Notes: generated by a model from the sequence alone, not told the origin. A DNA stretch of 64,000 nucleotides from Candidatus Parepulonipiscium sp. PG-Nuni2H_MBin01 (GCA_001994995.1 MDJM01000060.1:32987-96986), one strand, 5' to 3'. Positions 44,958-54,314 are shown, counted from the stretch's first letter. Translations and numbers: made by a program.

Positions 44958-45101
44958 ATGGTTGATATTATATTAGTAATTATAATTATAAGCATTTTAG
45001 CATTAGCTGCTCGGCCGTTAATTAAGTTTAAAAAATCAGGTAATCCTGGATGTTACGGCTGTTCTAAAAGCTGTGATAAGAAAAAAAATTGTGATAAATA
45101 A
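44958..45101 (+). CDS. FeoB-associated cysteine-rich membrane protein
   Basis: This 47-residue protein was found by reading past feoB. It starts with one membrane helix (IILVIIIISILALAA) followed by a basic stretch and a Cys-rich tail GCYGCSKSCDKKKNCDK with four Cys. This is the FeoB-associated Cys-rich family, placed as usual directly after feoB (4 nt). It has no separate strong ribosome site and is probably coupled to feoB. It is presumed to help FeoB at the membrane, perhaps by binding iron. Confidence 0.9.
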   Translation: MVDIILVIIIISILALAARPLIKFKKSGNPGCYGCSKSCDKKKNCDK

Positions 45102-45172
45102 TAATTTATGTTCATAATATAGACAGAAGGGGTAGCTTAGCTAAGCACGACTATCATTTCTGCAATTACGCT

Positions 45173-45203
45173 AAACACTAGATTCCTTCTAGTGTTTTTT
45201 TTT
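45173..45203 (+). terminator. terminator of the feo operon
   Basis: Stem AAACACTAG / CTAGTGTTT with a 7-nt loop and a run of T. Another small palindrome, GCTTAGCTAAGC, lies 30 nt upstream. Confidence 0.85.
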
Positions 45204-45280
45204 ACATATTTGGAGGGATTTAGGATAGCATAGTTATGTATGATAATTTTTTTTAAACTATAAATTTTATGAGGTGGAAC

Positions 45281-46432
45281 ATGGAACGTACAGATTTATA
45301 TGATGAGTATTGCATTGATTACAACCAAAATTTTTACACTTATACTAAAGCAGAGTTAGACGCGATGAAAAGTAAATTAACGGCAGATGAGCTTAAGCAT
45401 ATGGAGCAAATGGTGGACGAGATTTTCACATATCCACAGCAGTCAGTAACTTTTAATAGACCTGACTTTGTAAGTCATTTAAATAAACATCAGTATTTTA
45501 GTTTATCATCATATTTTTATCCTGTTGAAGGCGATGCTTCGCAAGCGTGGGTAAGAAGAGATGGCGAAGTTAATCCAGAATCGATTGCGTATGCAAAAAG
45601 AGGGTTACGAAAAACTTCTATGGTTATTAGTTTAGCATCTATGATGTATTATTTTACGGGACAAGAAAAGTATTCGCAGTTATTGGAAAAGCATATACGT
45701 TCGTTTTTCTTAGACCCACAAACTAGAATGTTACCTAATTTAAATCATGCCCAAATGATTATAAACCATCCAGTTCATAAGGACGGAAGAGGCGGCGGAA
45801 TTATTGATTTTGCTTCTAATATGGGTTATGGATTTGTTATGTTAAAGCATTTGTATGATGCGGGTATGTTAGCTGAGGATATTTATGAGCCGTTAAAAGA
45901 GTGGACGAATGAGTTGTTACAATGGTTAAGCGTAAGTCCTGTGGCAGCGAAAGAACAAGCGTCGTTAAATAACCATGGAACGATATATACGTTAATGGTG
46001 GCGCAATTACATTTCTTTGTAGGAGATTTGGATGCGCATAAGAAGGCTTTGTTGTTAGAGATTAACTTGCGATTAGCTCAAATTAATCCAGATGGCAGTA
46101 TGCCAAGAGAGCTTGGTAGAACTAGAGGATTAGCTTATTCTACTATGAATTTAAAATCGTATATTGATACGTATAAAATTTTGGGCGAAGATTTTGCGCG
46201 TAAACCTCAGTTGCGCCAAGCTTTTGAATTTTTGTTGCCTGTGCTTAAAAACGATATTTCTATTACGGATTTAAAATATAGCCATAATGGTGTGCTGAAA
46301 TCTTCTGAGCAAATGGATGGAACTTATCCTGAGTACTATAAATTGTATTTAAAACATGTTGGTAAGGATTTCGATATCGACTTAAATGTTATTTCGGATG
46401 CTGACGTTCATTATAGATATTTATTTGTATAA
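45281..46432 (+). CDS. alginate-lyase-like (PL5 family) protein without signal peptide
   Basis: The 383-residue alpha/alpha-toroid-like protein resembles the PL5 alginate lyase family. Key segments are NLNHAQMIINHPVHKDGRGGGIIDF, SLNNHGTIYTLMVAQLHFFVGD (Asn-Asn-His, the catalytic region in AlgL) and QINPDGSMPRELGRTRGLAYSTMNL (the counterpart of the QI..DGS.P.EL.R motif). PL5 enzymes cleave mannuronate links by beta-elimination and are normally exported; here no signal peptide is seen, so a cytoplasmic role on oligosaccharides is likely. The GAGG ribosome site supports the ATG at 45281, not the in-frame ATG at 45269, which lies inside that site. Confidence 0.8.
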   Translation: MERTDLYDEYCIDYNQNFYTYTKAELDAMKSKLTADELKHMEQMVDEIFTYPQQSVTFNRPDFVSHLNKHQYFSLSSYFYPVEGDASQAWVRRDGEVNPESIAYAKRGLRKTSMVISLASMMYYFTGQEKYSQLLEKHIRSFFLDPQTRMLPNLNHAQMIINHPVHKDGRGGGIIDFASNMGYGFVMLKHLYDAGMLAEDIYEPLKEWTNELLQWLSVSPVAAKEQASLNNHGTIYTLMVAQLHFFVGDLDAHKKALLLEINLRLAQINPDGSMPRELGRTRGLAYSTMNLKSYIDTYKILGEDFARKPQLRQAFEFLLPVLKNDISITDLKYSHNGVLKSSEQMDGTYPEYYKLYLKHVGKDFDIDLNVISDADVHYRYLFV

Positions 46433-46483
46433 CTCACCGTGTCAGTTCTTAAAAGGTGCTCTACAACTGAAAAGATAAAGCAT

Positions 46484-46526
46484 AAAAAGAAAGAGGGTCA
46501 TGAAATACGGCCCTCTTTCTTTTGTA
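46484..46526. terminator. bidirectional terminator
   Basis: AAAGAAAGAGGG / CCCTCTTTCTTT stem of about 12 bp between the convergent PL5-like gene and the secreted-protein gene. Confidence 0.85.
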
Positions 46527-46530
46527 TTAA

Positions 46531-48093
46531 TTATTCTTCTAGCAAAATAGTTAGTCCATCTATTATAATGCCTTTGATATTTTCTGTATCAATAGTGCTT
46601 ATCTCAAATAGGTTAGGTTCTTCAATTTCAAGCATTTCATTATGATACACATACATAGACATATTATCTATTCGGAATTGTGTTGTTCCAGAATTGTTGC
46701 CATAAACCCCACTACGCTGGTTAAGTTCTTGAATTGTATCGTCTTGATATATCACCTCGAACGTATTGACACTAGGTTGTGTGAAATAATAGTTCTCGTC
46801 TTCTTCATCTACACTTTCATAGCTAATTTCTAATGTTGCCCCAAGAGTGGATAGAGTTATTTCATTTACTACAAATTCTATTCCAGTATAAATATCTACA
46901 AGTTCCAAATTTGGTGTTAAAGTATATGATGTAGATATATCCTCAGGCAGGTCAACAGTTAGCGCAAAGTTATCTTCTAGCAAAAGTTCATAATCTGCAC
47001 GTTCTATCATAAATTGGTAGTTCTGAAGATTATCTTCATCAATGATAAGTCTTAATTTCATATCCGCAATCGTTTCTTCGTCCATCATTTCAAAATTATA
47101 ATATTCCACATAATCAAAGTCGTTTGTATAAAAATAAGCAGATACAATAGTAGTGCCATCTTCTAAGACAGCAGACTGGTGATGACCAGCATATATTTCT
47201 GTTTGTGTATCTATATCTTTAAAACTTGTGTAAAACCTAGGGTTTTCTACTAATACGTTAGTATCCCATCCATATATAACATTAAGTGAATGGCTATCGG
47301 TTTGTGGGTCTTCTATGATTTGGACACGGTATATCTTGAAAGTGTCTATCTCATCTATAGCGTAGTCTAGTGAATTAACTGTTGGGTCTGCAAACTGTGA
47401 TAAATCAGTAATTACTTCCCACTGTGCTGATTGTTCTAATAACTGTTCAAAGTTAGCAGTGGTTGCATAATTATATTGTTTATAGTGACCAAACTCATCT
47501 AGTGCTATAAAAACCTTGTTATTATCCTCTATATCTGTTTTGCCAGAATATTCAAAGGCTATGCCAAGTTGTGTGCCTTTTGACCAAGATGTGCTAGATG
47601 TATGGCCACCTACTAAAATAGCTAACTGGGTGCTATCTTCTGTGTCTTCATCATATATAAACTCTTGCATAAACTCCGTTTGTTGTTCGTCATTAGCTAA
47701 AATATGTAAGCTAAAATTCCTAAAGTATTTATAACTGTTTTCATAATCCTCGTCTAAATCATCGTCTAAAATAGAGTTGACTAGTATACTACCAGCTACA
47801 TCATGGCCAGACCTAATTAAATCGTAAAGCGTGATGCTTATACCGTTGTATTCGATAGTTTCACCAATAGCAATAGATAAATCGACTCTATCTATAGTTT
47901 CATACATATATGCACCGGAACTGGAACTAAAAAAGCTAGTATCACCTGCTGTACTTGTATCTAGTAAAGGCGTAACTACCTCGTCCTCAGCTTGTACAAC
48001 GCTTTCGCTAGTTATTTCCGATGCATATATCGAACTTGCACCCATTGCAGTAAGGGCAGTCAATATCATTAATTTTTTTACCAATTTATTCAT
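46531..48093 (-). CDS. secreted protein of unknown function (520 aa)
   Basis: The protein has a clear signal peptide (NKLVKKLMILTALTAMGASSIYA) and no later membrane helix. The mature part is strongly acidic and beta-rich. VDLSIAIGETIEYNGISITLYDLIRSGHDVAGSI resembles the opening of Clostridial envelope proteins in the DUF4179 style, where a short strand region is followed by a helix, but I am not sure of the family. No enzyme motif is seen. AGGAGG precedes the ATG at 48093. It is monocistronic. Confidence 0.75.
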   Translation of the reverse strand: MNKLVKKLMILTALTAMGASSIYASEITSESVVQAEDEVVTPLLDTSTAGDTSFFSSSSGAYMYETIDRVDLSIAIGETIEYNGISITLYDLIRSGHDVAGSILVNSILDDDLDEDYENSYKYFRNFSLHILANDEQQTEFMQEFIYDEDTEDSTQLAILVGGHTSSTSWSKGTQLGIAFEYSGKTDIEDNNKVFIALDEFGHYKQYNYATTANFEQLLEQSAQWEVITDLSQFADPTVNSLDYAIDEIDTFKIYRVQIIEDPQTDSHSLNVIYGWDTNVLVENPRFYTSFKDIDTQTEIYAGHHQSAVLEDGTTIVSAYFYTNDFDYVEYYNFEMMDEETIADMKLRLIIDEDNLQNYQFMIERADYELLLEDNFALTVDLPEDISTSYTLTPNLELVDIYTGIEFVVNEITLSTLGATLEISYESVDEEDENYYFTQPSVNTFEVIYQDDTIQELNQRSGVYGNNSGTTQFRIDNMSMYVYHNEMLEIEEPNLFEISTIDTENIKGIIIDGLTILLEE

Positions 48094-48235
48094 CTTAAAA
48101 TCCTCCTTGTATGACAACTATTATAAAATGACGCTAAAAATACATTAATAGATAACTCGTCAATCATTGTGTCAATCGTTCTGCATTCAATATAAAGTAT
48201 ATTCATTGTAAGGGAATTATATGATATAGATATTA

Positions 48236-48265
48236 TTGACAACTTAATGTAGTTTGCTATATAGT
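48236..48265 (+). promoter_or_regulatory. promoter of the Mrr-like gene
   Basis: -35 TTGACA (48236-48241), 18-bp spacer, -10 TATAGT (48260-48265). The ATG is about 22 nt downstream of the -10 box. Confidence 0.6.
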
Positions 48266-48287
48266 ATGCTTATAAGGAGTTGATATT

Positions 48288-48797
48288 ATGAAAAACAAGA
48301 AAACCCTAATACTAATGGCGATAGTAGTATTAGGGTTATTTATTTATGAGCCACAATTGGTGCGAGTAGTTGTGACAGTTGCTATTATAATTGCTATAGC
48401 AAGGAGCTTGTCAAAACGAGTTAAAAAATATAAAAATTTTAGTATCGATATGGCAACTATCGATATTATGGATGGATATGAATTTGAGCATGTTGTATGT
48501 AAGCTATTTGAAAAGCAGCATTATAAAAGTTATGTGACTAAAGCGAGTGGCGATTTTGGAGCGGATGTTATTGCGCAAAAAAAAGGTGAAAAAGTGGTGG
48601 TGCAAGTTAAGCGGTATAGTAAAAATGTGGGAATTAGAGCTGTGCAAGAAGTACATGCGGCGAAGTCTTATTATCATGGGACGAAAGCTGTAGTTGTAAC
48701 GAATTCTCATTTTACCGTAAATGCAAAGAAGTTAGCCCACAGTTGTAATGTGCAGTTGGTCGATAGGGAACAATTAATTAGATGGCTAAAAAGTTAA
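48288..48797 (+). CDS. membrane-anchored Mrr-like restriction endonuclease domain protein
   Basis: The 169-residue protein has an N-terminal hydrophobic segment (about 5-40) with a basic linker, then an Mrr_cat-type PD-(D/E)XK domain (about 60-169). The core is GYEFEHVVCKLFEKQ, SGDFGADVIAQKKGEKVVVQVKRYSKN (the Asp and the QxK of the active site) and the C-terminal KAVVVTNSHFT...CNVQLVDREQL. Such proteins cut DNA, often modified DNA, and may defend against foreign DNA; a membrane anchor suggests action at entry points. No methyltransferase is adjacent. AAGGAG precedes the ATG. Confidence 0.85.
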   Translation: MKNKKTLILMAIVVLGLFIYEPQLVRVVVTVAIIIAIARSLSKRVKKYKNFSIDMATIDIMDGYEFEHVVCKLFEKQHYKSYVTKASGDFGADVIAQKKGEKVVVQVKRYSKNVGIRAVQEVHAAKSYYHGTKAVVVTNSHFTVNAKKLAHSCNVQLVDREQLIRWLKS

Positions 48798-48917
48798 GCT
48801 TTGTTTTGCAAATCCTTTATAGCCAATTATGTAGTGCGTTATTTATAGTTTTTTTACTCAAGTACAAGTAAAAGGCATTGTTTTTGCATAAAATAAGCTT
48901 AGGAAAGGATGATAACT

Positions 48918-50462
48918 ATGAGATTATTAGATAAAGCAGTAACGAGGTTAATGGTTTTAAATCGCTTGATTGTAACTGGCATAGTAGCGCTGCTACAAAT
49001 CGCCTTATTTTGTTTTATATTCTTAAGATTTATTGAAGTATCAGCATTTGTAACAATTGCGCTTGATATGTTGTCGCTAATGTTTATTATTTGGTTAGCA
49101 GGTAACGAAGAACCTTCTTCTTATAGAATTAGCTGGATAATCGTCATTATGGCATTACCGCTGATGGGCGCATTGTTATTTTTACTATGGGGTGAGAAAA
49201 AGGCATCTAAGTCACTTAAAGATAAAATTGATAAATCGGTTGCAGAGATTGTTCCTTTATTAGAAAAGGATAAACAAATTGAGGGACTATTTAAGCAAGA
49301 TGATTATAGAGCGTACACTTCTTCTAGATATTTGCGCAATGTTACACATTATCCAGTGTTTAACAATACTACGACTAAGTATTATTCGTTGGGGGAATAT
49401 TGTTTTGATGATATGTTGGAGGAGCTTGCAAAAGCAGAGCACTTTATATTTATGGAATATTTTATTATTGAAGAAGGCGAGATGTGGGGTAAAATTCTGG
49501 AGATTTTAGTTAAGAAAGCAAAAATCGGCGTTAAAATTAGAATTATGTATGATGACATGGGGTGTCTTACTACTTTAACGTGGGCATATAGAAAATTTTT
49601 AGAGGAAATGCATGAGAATATAAAATGCGTTGTGTTTAATAGAGTTAATCCTGCTGTTGCGCTTAAGATGAACAACCGTGACCACCGAAAAATTTTAGTT
49701 ATCGATGGAAAGGTTGGATTTACGGGCGGAATTAATATTGCCGATGAGTATATTAACCAGAAGGTTAAGTATGGGCATTGGAAAGATACTGCTGTTAGGA
49801 TTGAAGGACCGGCAGTTTGGGGAATGACATGTTTGTTTTTAGAAATTTGGAATGCGTTTAGCGATGAGTATCTTAACCCAAATATGTATAAATTTAAATC
49901 GTTTGATATTCAAACTAAAGGCTTTGTTCAGCCATTTGGTGACAATCCGCTTAATAAGGAAGCTGTGGGCCAAAATGTATATATTGATATGATTAACCAA
50001 GCGAATGAGAGCATTTTTATTATGACTCCGTATTTGATACTGGATGACATTACTAGAAATGCAATTATTTTAGCCGCGTATAGAGGAGTGGATGTAAATA
50101 TTCTAACGCCAGGAATTCCGGATAAAAAGCCGGTGTTTAGAATTACGCGTAGCAATTATGTGTCGCTGATTAAAGTCGGCGTTAAAGTATTTGAGTATAC
50201 TGAAGGGTTTTTGCATGCTAAGTCTATTGTGGTGGACCAGACTATTGGTATGATTGGTACTATCAATTTGGATTATCGTAGTATGTATATTAATTTTGAG
50301 TGCGGCGTTTATATGTATAACACTGATGCGGTAACGGATTTGTATGCGGATACTATTGATACGATTGCGCATAGTACGCAAATCAGTTTGGAGGATTTGC
50401 ATCTTAATCTGTGGGAAAAAGGTAAGAATGCAATTTTAAGGATTTTCGCTCCTTTAATGTAG
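48918..50462 (+). CDS. cls: cardiolipin synthase (phospholipase D superfamily)
   Basis: The 514-residue membrane enzyme joins two phosphatidylglycerols into cardiolipin. Two N-terminal helices (about 15-36 and 40-57, plus 69-90) precede two PLD HxKxxxxD motifs: HRKILVIDGKVGFTGGINIAD and HAKSIVVDQTIGMIGTINLD. Length is normal. AGGAAAGG supports the ATG at 48918 rather than the one three codons earlier. Confidence 0.94.
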   Translation: MRLLDKAVTRLMVLNRLIVTGIVALLQIALFCFIFLRFIEVSAFVTIALDMLSLMFIIWLAGNEEPSSYRISWIIVIMALPLMGALLFLLWGEKKASKSLKDKIDKSVAEIVPLLEKDKQIEGLFKQDDYRAYTSSRYLRNVTHYPVFNNTTTKYYSLGEYCFDDMLEELAKAEHFIFMEYFIIEEGEMWGKILEILVKKAKIGVKIRIMYDDMGCLTTLTWAYRKFLEEMHENIKCVVFNRVNPAVALKMNNRDHRKILVIDGKVGFTGGINIADEYINQKVKYGHWKDTAVRIEGPAVWGMTCLFLEIWNAFSDEYLNPNMYKFKSFDIQTKGFVQPFGDNPLNKEAVGQNVYIDMINQANESIFIMTPYLILDDITRNAIILAAYRGVDVNILTPGIPDKKPVFRITRSNYVSLIKVGVKVFEYTEGFLHAKSIVVDQTIGMIGTINLDYRSMYINFECGVYMYNTDAVTDLYADTIDTIAHSTQISLEDLHLNLWEKGKNAILRIFAPLM

Positions 50463-50498
50463 ACGTAAGTCAACAACATCTTAAACAAAATATTAAAC

Positions 50499-50536
50499 AA
50501 AAAAAGGACTGCGTTTTAAGCAGTCCCTTTGTTTTT
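50499..50536. terminator. bidirectional terminator
   Basis: GGACTGC / GCAGTCC stem with a 7-nt loop, flanked by an A run and T-rich sequence, between the convergent cls and DUF1015 genes. Confidence 0.85.
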
Positions 50537-50550
50537 ACTACGATGACTTA

Positions 50551-51798
50551 CTATGACAACGAATGTACAAATAAGCCACTTCTAAGCTTAGGTTCAAACC
50601 ACGTAGATTTAGGTGGCATAACGTAGCCATTATCTGCAACTTCAAGTAACTCATCCATAGATGGCGCAAATAACGAAAACGCTACTTTAAACTCACCGCT
50701 ATCTACCTTATCCATAAGTCCTTCCAAGCCACGAATGCCGCCCACAAAATCAATTCGCTTGTCAGTACGTGGGTCGTTAATCCCTAACACTGGTGCTAGC
50801 AGGCTGTTTTGCAACACCGACACATCTAATTTGCCTATTATATCATCTGGGATAACTTGTGGTTTAGCTTTTAACACATACCAATTAGTATCCAGATACA
50901 TACCGTATTCATATTTATTCGCTGGTCTATAAGCCTTATTACCTGCGCTTTGTTCTAGCGTAAAGTTCTCTTCAATTTTATCAAAAAATTCTTGTGGCGA
51001 TAATCCATTTAAATCCGTTACAACTCGGTTGTAATCATAAATTTTAAGTTGCGTATGAGGGAATAGCACCGATAAATAAAAATTAAATTCCTCTTCGCCA
51101 CTATAATCGCCCGCTTTTTCGCGTCGCATATTTGCTACTCTAATTGCACTTGCATTACGATGATGTCCATCTGCGATATATAAGCATTCCACTCCTTTAA
51201 ACAGTCTTACCAAACTGTTACAAACGTCATTATCATCTATAACCCACACTGTGTGTGATACGCCGTCTTCAGTTTTAAAATCATATTCCGGCGTATTCTT
51301 TTTTATATAATCGTTAATCACATGGTCAATTTCCGCTTGGGTTTTATAAGTTAAAAACACTGGGCTAGTGTTTGCATTACAATAATCAATATGATTAACT
51401 CTATCGTCCTCTTTTTCAGGGCGCGTAAATTCATGCTTTTTAATTTTATTTTCGCTAGCCTCATCTACGCTAGTGCAGCATACAATTCCTAGCTGTGAAG
51501 TGTTCGCATCTGCTAGTTTGTAAATATATAAGTGCTCTGTTTCATCTTGAATTAACACTTGCTCTTTTAGCATCTTTTTTAAATTATCGCAAGCTTGCTG
51601 ATACACTTGTGGCGAATGAACATCTACACCTTCTGGCATACTTACTTCGCTTCTATCTACATGCAAATATGAATACGGATTTCCTTCTACCATCTTACGC
51701 GCTTCTTTTTCATTCATGACATCATATGGATGAGACGCAACTTTGCTTGCTAAATCTGTATTTGGTCGAATTGCTTTAAACGGTTTTACTATAGACAT
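50551..51798 (-). CDS. DUF1015 family protein of the serine operon
   Basis: The 415-residue protein matches DUF1015: the N-terminal IVKPFKAIRPNTDLASKVASHPYDVMNEKEAR, the central LYIADGHHRNASAIRVANMRR with its conserved Asp-Gly-His-His, and the C-terminal FVGGIRGLEGLMDKVDSG. The biochemical role is not established. Genes of this family often accompany serA and serC in Clostridia, which suggests a link with serine or phosphoserine metabolism; DUF1015 includes an archaeal-type serine kinase-like fold in some reports, which I cannot verify here. It is last in the serC-serA cluster. Confidence 0.88.
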   Translation of the reverse strand: MSIVKPFKAIRPNTDLASKVASHPYDVMNEKEARKMVEGNPYSYLHVDRSEVSMPEGVDVHSPQVYQQACDNLKKMLKEQVLIQDETEHLYIYKLADANTSQLGIVCCTSVDEASENKIKKHEFTRPEKEDDRVNHIDYCNANTSPVFLTYKTQAEIDHVINDYIKKNTPEYDFKTEDGVSHTVWVIDDNDVCNSLVRLFKGVECLYIADGHHRNASAIRVANMRREKAGDYSGEEEFNFYLSVLFPHTQLKIYDYNRVVTDLNGLSPQEFFDKIEENFTLEQSAGNKAYRPANKYEYGMYLDTNWYVLKAKPQVIPDDIIGKLDVSVLQNSLLAPVLGINDPRTDKRIDFVGGIRGLEGLMDKVDSGEFKVAFSLFAPSMDELLEVADNGYVMPPKSTWFEPKLRSGLFVHSLS

Positions 51799-51832
51799 AC
51801 TTTTACCTCACTTCGTTCGCTTTTTTCAATAA

Positions 51833-51874
51833 AATAGCTGTACTGTCACATTGTGACGTGACTATACAGCTTTT
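51833..51874 (-). terminator. hairpin between serA and the DUF1015 gene
   Basis: AGCTGTA / TACAGCT outer stem and GTCAC-ATT-GTGAC inner stem, followed on the minus strand by ATTTTATT. It acts as a terminator or partial attenuator between serA and the DUF1015 gene. Confidence 0.65.
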
Positions 51875-51877
51875 AAA

Positions 51878-53038
51878 TTAAATTAGTCTTACTTTAATCA
51901 TACCCACAATATCTTCTAATAACGGTAACAACTCATCTTCCTTACCGTCAATAGAGTCTAAATCTACTATGGTGTATGCTATATCACCACGAGACTTGTT
52001 CACCATATTATCTATGTTCAAGTTCTCATCTGCAAATACGGTTGTGATTGCTCTTACCATATTAGGGATGTTTTTGTGGATTAGTGTAATTCTTATTTTC
52101 CCTGTGTATGGCGAATCACAGTTAGGGAAATTTACTGAGTTTCTAATTACTCCATATTTAAGAAAGTCTTGCAGCTGCATTACTGCCATTTCTGCACAGT
52201 TTTCTTCACTTTCTGGCGTTGATGCTCCCAGGTGTGGTATTGCTATTACGTTGTCTAATCCTATCACATCTTCATTAGGAAAATCCGTTACGTATTTTGC
52301 AATTGTACCGTCGCTTAGTGCATCCTTTAATGCTTGTGTTTCCACTAGCTCTGCTCTTGAGAAGTTCATTAGGCGACATCCTGGCTTTAGCTTTACCATC
52401 ATTTCTTTATTAAACATATTTTTTGTATCAGGCGTAAAAGGAACATGAATACTAATGTAATCGCAAGTTGTAATTATGTCATCTAGATTAGTTGCAAGCT
52501 TTACACCCGTTGAAATGTTCCATGCTGATTGAACTGAAAGATATGGGTCATAGCCTAAAACTTCCATCCCAAGCGACACAGCAGCATTTGCGATTAAAAC
52601 ACCAATGGCTCCAAGGCCAATTACACCTAGTCTTTTACCTATTAATTCCGGTCCTACAAATTGTTTTTTTCCTGTTTCCACTAACTCTTCTATATCGTCT
52701 TTACCTTTTAACGTTTTTGTCCATTCTATGCTTTCCACTATTTTTCTAGAGCCTAGTAACATGCTAGCGATTGCAAGTTCTTTAACTGCATTTGCATTTG
52801 CTCCTGGTGTGTTAAATACCACTATTCCATTTGCAGTACATTTATCCACAGGAATGTTATTCGTGCCAGCACCAGCTCTTGCTACAGCTAGCAACTCTGG
52901 GTTTAGCGTGTGGTTGTGCATGTTAGTGCTTCTAATTAAAATAGCGTCAGCTTCTTGCATATCAGAAGCTAAAACAAAATCATTAGTAAATTTATCAGTT
53001 CCTTTTTTTGAAATCTCGTTAAGAGTTAAAATATTCAT
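51878..53038 (-). CDS. serA: D-3-phosphoglycerate dehydrogenase with ACT domain
   Basis: The 386-residue enzyme oxidises 3-phosphoglycerate with NAD, the first step of serine synthesis. NAD loop LGVIGLGAIG (about 137-146), active-site Arg in MNFSRAELVE, Glu in TDFPNEDVIG and His in AIPHLGASTPES are present. The C-terminal ACT domain (IRITLIHKNIPNMVRAITTVFADENLNI, about 315-386) is the usual site for serine feedback. AGGAGG lies before the ATG and overlaps the stop of the small serine-rich ORF. Confidence 0.95.
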   Translation of the reverse strand: MNILTLNEISKKGTDKFTNDFVLASDMQEADAILIRSTNMHNHTLNPELLAVARAGAGTNNIPVDKCTANGIVVFNTPGANANAVKELAIASMLLGSRKIVESIEWTKTLKGKDDIEELVETGKKQFVGPELIGKRLGVIGLGAIGVLIANAAVSLGMEVLGYDPYLSVQSAWNISTGVKLATNLDDIITTCDYISIHVPFTPDTKNMFNKEMMVKLKPGCRLMNFSRAELVETQALKDALSDGTIAKYVTDFPNEDVIGLDNVIAIPHLGASTPESEENCAEMAVMQLQDFLKYGVIRNSVNFPNCDSPYTGKIRITLIHKNIPNMVRAITTVFADENLNIDNMVNKSRGDIAYTIVDLDSIDGKEDELLPLLEDIVGMIKVRLI

Positions 53039-53047
53039 AAAGACCTC

Positions 53048-53191
53048 CTAAAAAAATGGTGTATAAGAACGAAAAGAGCTATTGCAAACAGAGCTTAAAT
53101 AAAACCCAGTTTTAGGGAAATCTGCCAAAGTGCAAACTCCTCCGATAAGTGCTGAGCTATGATTAAGTGGACTTAAAGATATAGTATACAT
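53048..53191 (-). CDS. 47-codon serine-rich ORF between serC and serA
   Basis: I do not recognise this ORF in any family. It has its own AGGAGG 8 nt before the ATG at 53191 and ends in TAG where the A and G are also the first bases of the serA ribosome site, so ribosomes finishing it would land at serA. Nine of 47 codons are Ser, including three AGC-TCN pairs. There is no membrane helix or clear fold. It may be a genuine small protein, or a leader/coupling ORF whose translation senses serine supply. Real translation is plausible from the ribosome site but unproven. Confidence 0.55.
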   Translation of the reverse strand: MYTISLSPLNHSSALIGGVCTLADFPKTGFYLSSVCNSSFRSYTPFF

Positions 53192-53225
53192 AACAATTAC
53201 CTCCTGCATATTATTGTGTTCGTTG

Positions 53226-54314
53226 TTACTTATGAGTAATTTCAAATTTACCCATTAGCTCTACAAGTGCTTTAACACCTTCTATCGGCATCGCATTATA
53301 TATTGATGCCCTCATACCGCCCACGCTTCTATGCCCTTTTAAGTTTGCAAATCCACTCGCTGATGCTTGCTTTAAAAACTCGGCATTTAGTTCATCGGTT
53401 GGTAATACAAAAGGTATGTTCATTAATGAACGGTCTTTCTTTACAACGGTACCTTTAAATAATTGGCTATTATCTAGGAAATCATACAATACCGCTGCTT
53501 TTTCTTCATTTAATTTTTGCATCTCACCTACTCCACCTAGTTGTTTTACCCAGTCAAATACTAAGCCTGCAAAGTATATTGCATATGTTGGTGGTGTGTT
53601 ATATAGCGAACGCTCTTTTTCATGCGTGCTATATTGCAACATAGTCGGTGTGATGTCCATATGATTACCTATTAAGCTTTTATGGACGATGACTATTGTT
53701 ACTCCGGCTTGGCCTAGGTTCTTCTGCGCGCCTGCAAATACTAAACCGAATTTTTTTATATCATATGCTTCGCCTAGTATGTTAGAACTCATGTCGCCAA
53801 CTAACGGTACGCCTGGTATATTAGGCAAATTCTCATTTGGGATGTGTGTACCATAAATAGTGTTGTTAAGCGTAAGATAAGTGTAATCCACCTCTGTATT
53901 AAATATATCTTCATTTAAGTCAGGAATATAATTAAACATTGCATCTTCTGAAGAAGCTACAACATTAGCTACGCCATAACGAGAAGCTTCGCTAATTGCC
54001 TTTTTACTCCATTGTCCAGTGTTTACGAAGTCAGCAGCGTGATAGCTTCTCATAAGGTTAAGTGGAGCCATAGCAAATTGTAAACTAGCTCCACCTTGCA
54101 AAAATAACACAGCATATTCGCTAGGAATGTCCATAAGCTCGCGAAGAGTATCTTCAGCACCAAAAATTATCTCTTCAAAATCTTTAGAGCGGTGGCTCAT
54201 TTCCATTACTGACATGCCGCAGTCTTTATAGCAAACTAGTTCCTTTTGCGCCTTTTGTAACACTTCTAACGGAAGCATGCTAGGCCCAGCTGAAAAGTTA
54301 TAAATTCTATCCAT
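53226..54314 (-). CDS. serC: phosphoserine aminotransferase
   Basis: The 362-residue PLP enzyme converts 3-phosphohydroxypyruvate and glutamate to phosphoserine. Opening YNFSAGPSMLPLEVL, LFLQGGASLQFAM, the PLP lysine in VFAGAQKNLGQAGVTIVIV and the C-terminal KGHRSVGGMRASIYNAM are diagnostic. AGGAGG lies before the ATG at 54314. It is first in the serC / small ORF / serA / DUF1015 cluster. No serB is in the window. Confidence 0.96.
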   Translation of the reverse strand: MDRIYNFSAGPSMLPLEVLQKAQKELVCYKDCGMSVMEMSHRSKDFEEIIFGAEDTLRELMDIPSEYAVLFLQGGASLQFAMAPLNLMRSYHAADFVNTGQWSKKAISEASRYGVANVVASSEDAMFNYIPDLNEDIFNTEVDYTYLTLNNTIYGTHIPNENLPNIPGVPLVGDMSSNILGEAYDIKKFGLVFAGAQKNLGQAGVTIVIVHKSLIGNHMDITPTMLQYSTHEKERSLYNTPPTYAIYFAGLVFDWVKQLGGVGEMQKLNEEKAAVLYDFLDNSQLFKGTVVKKDRSLMNIPFVLPTDELNAEFLKQASASGFANLKGHRSVGGMRASIYNAMPIEGVKALVELMGKFEITHK

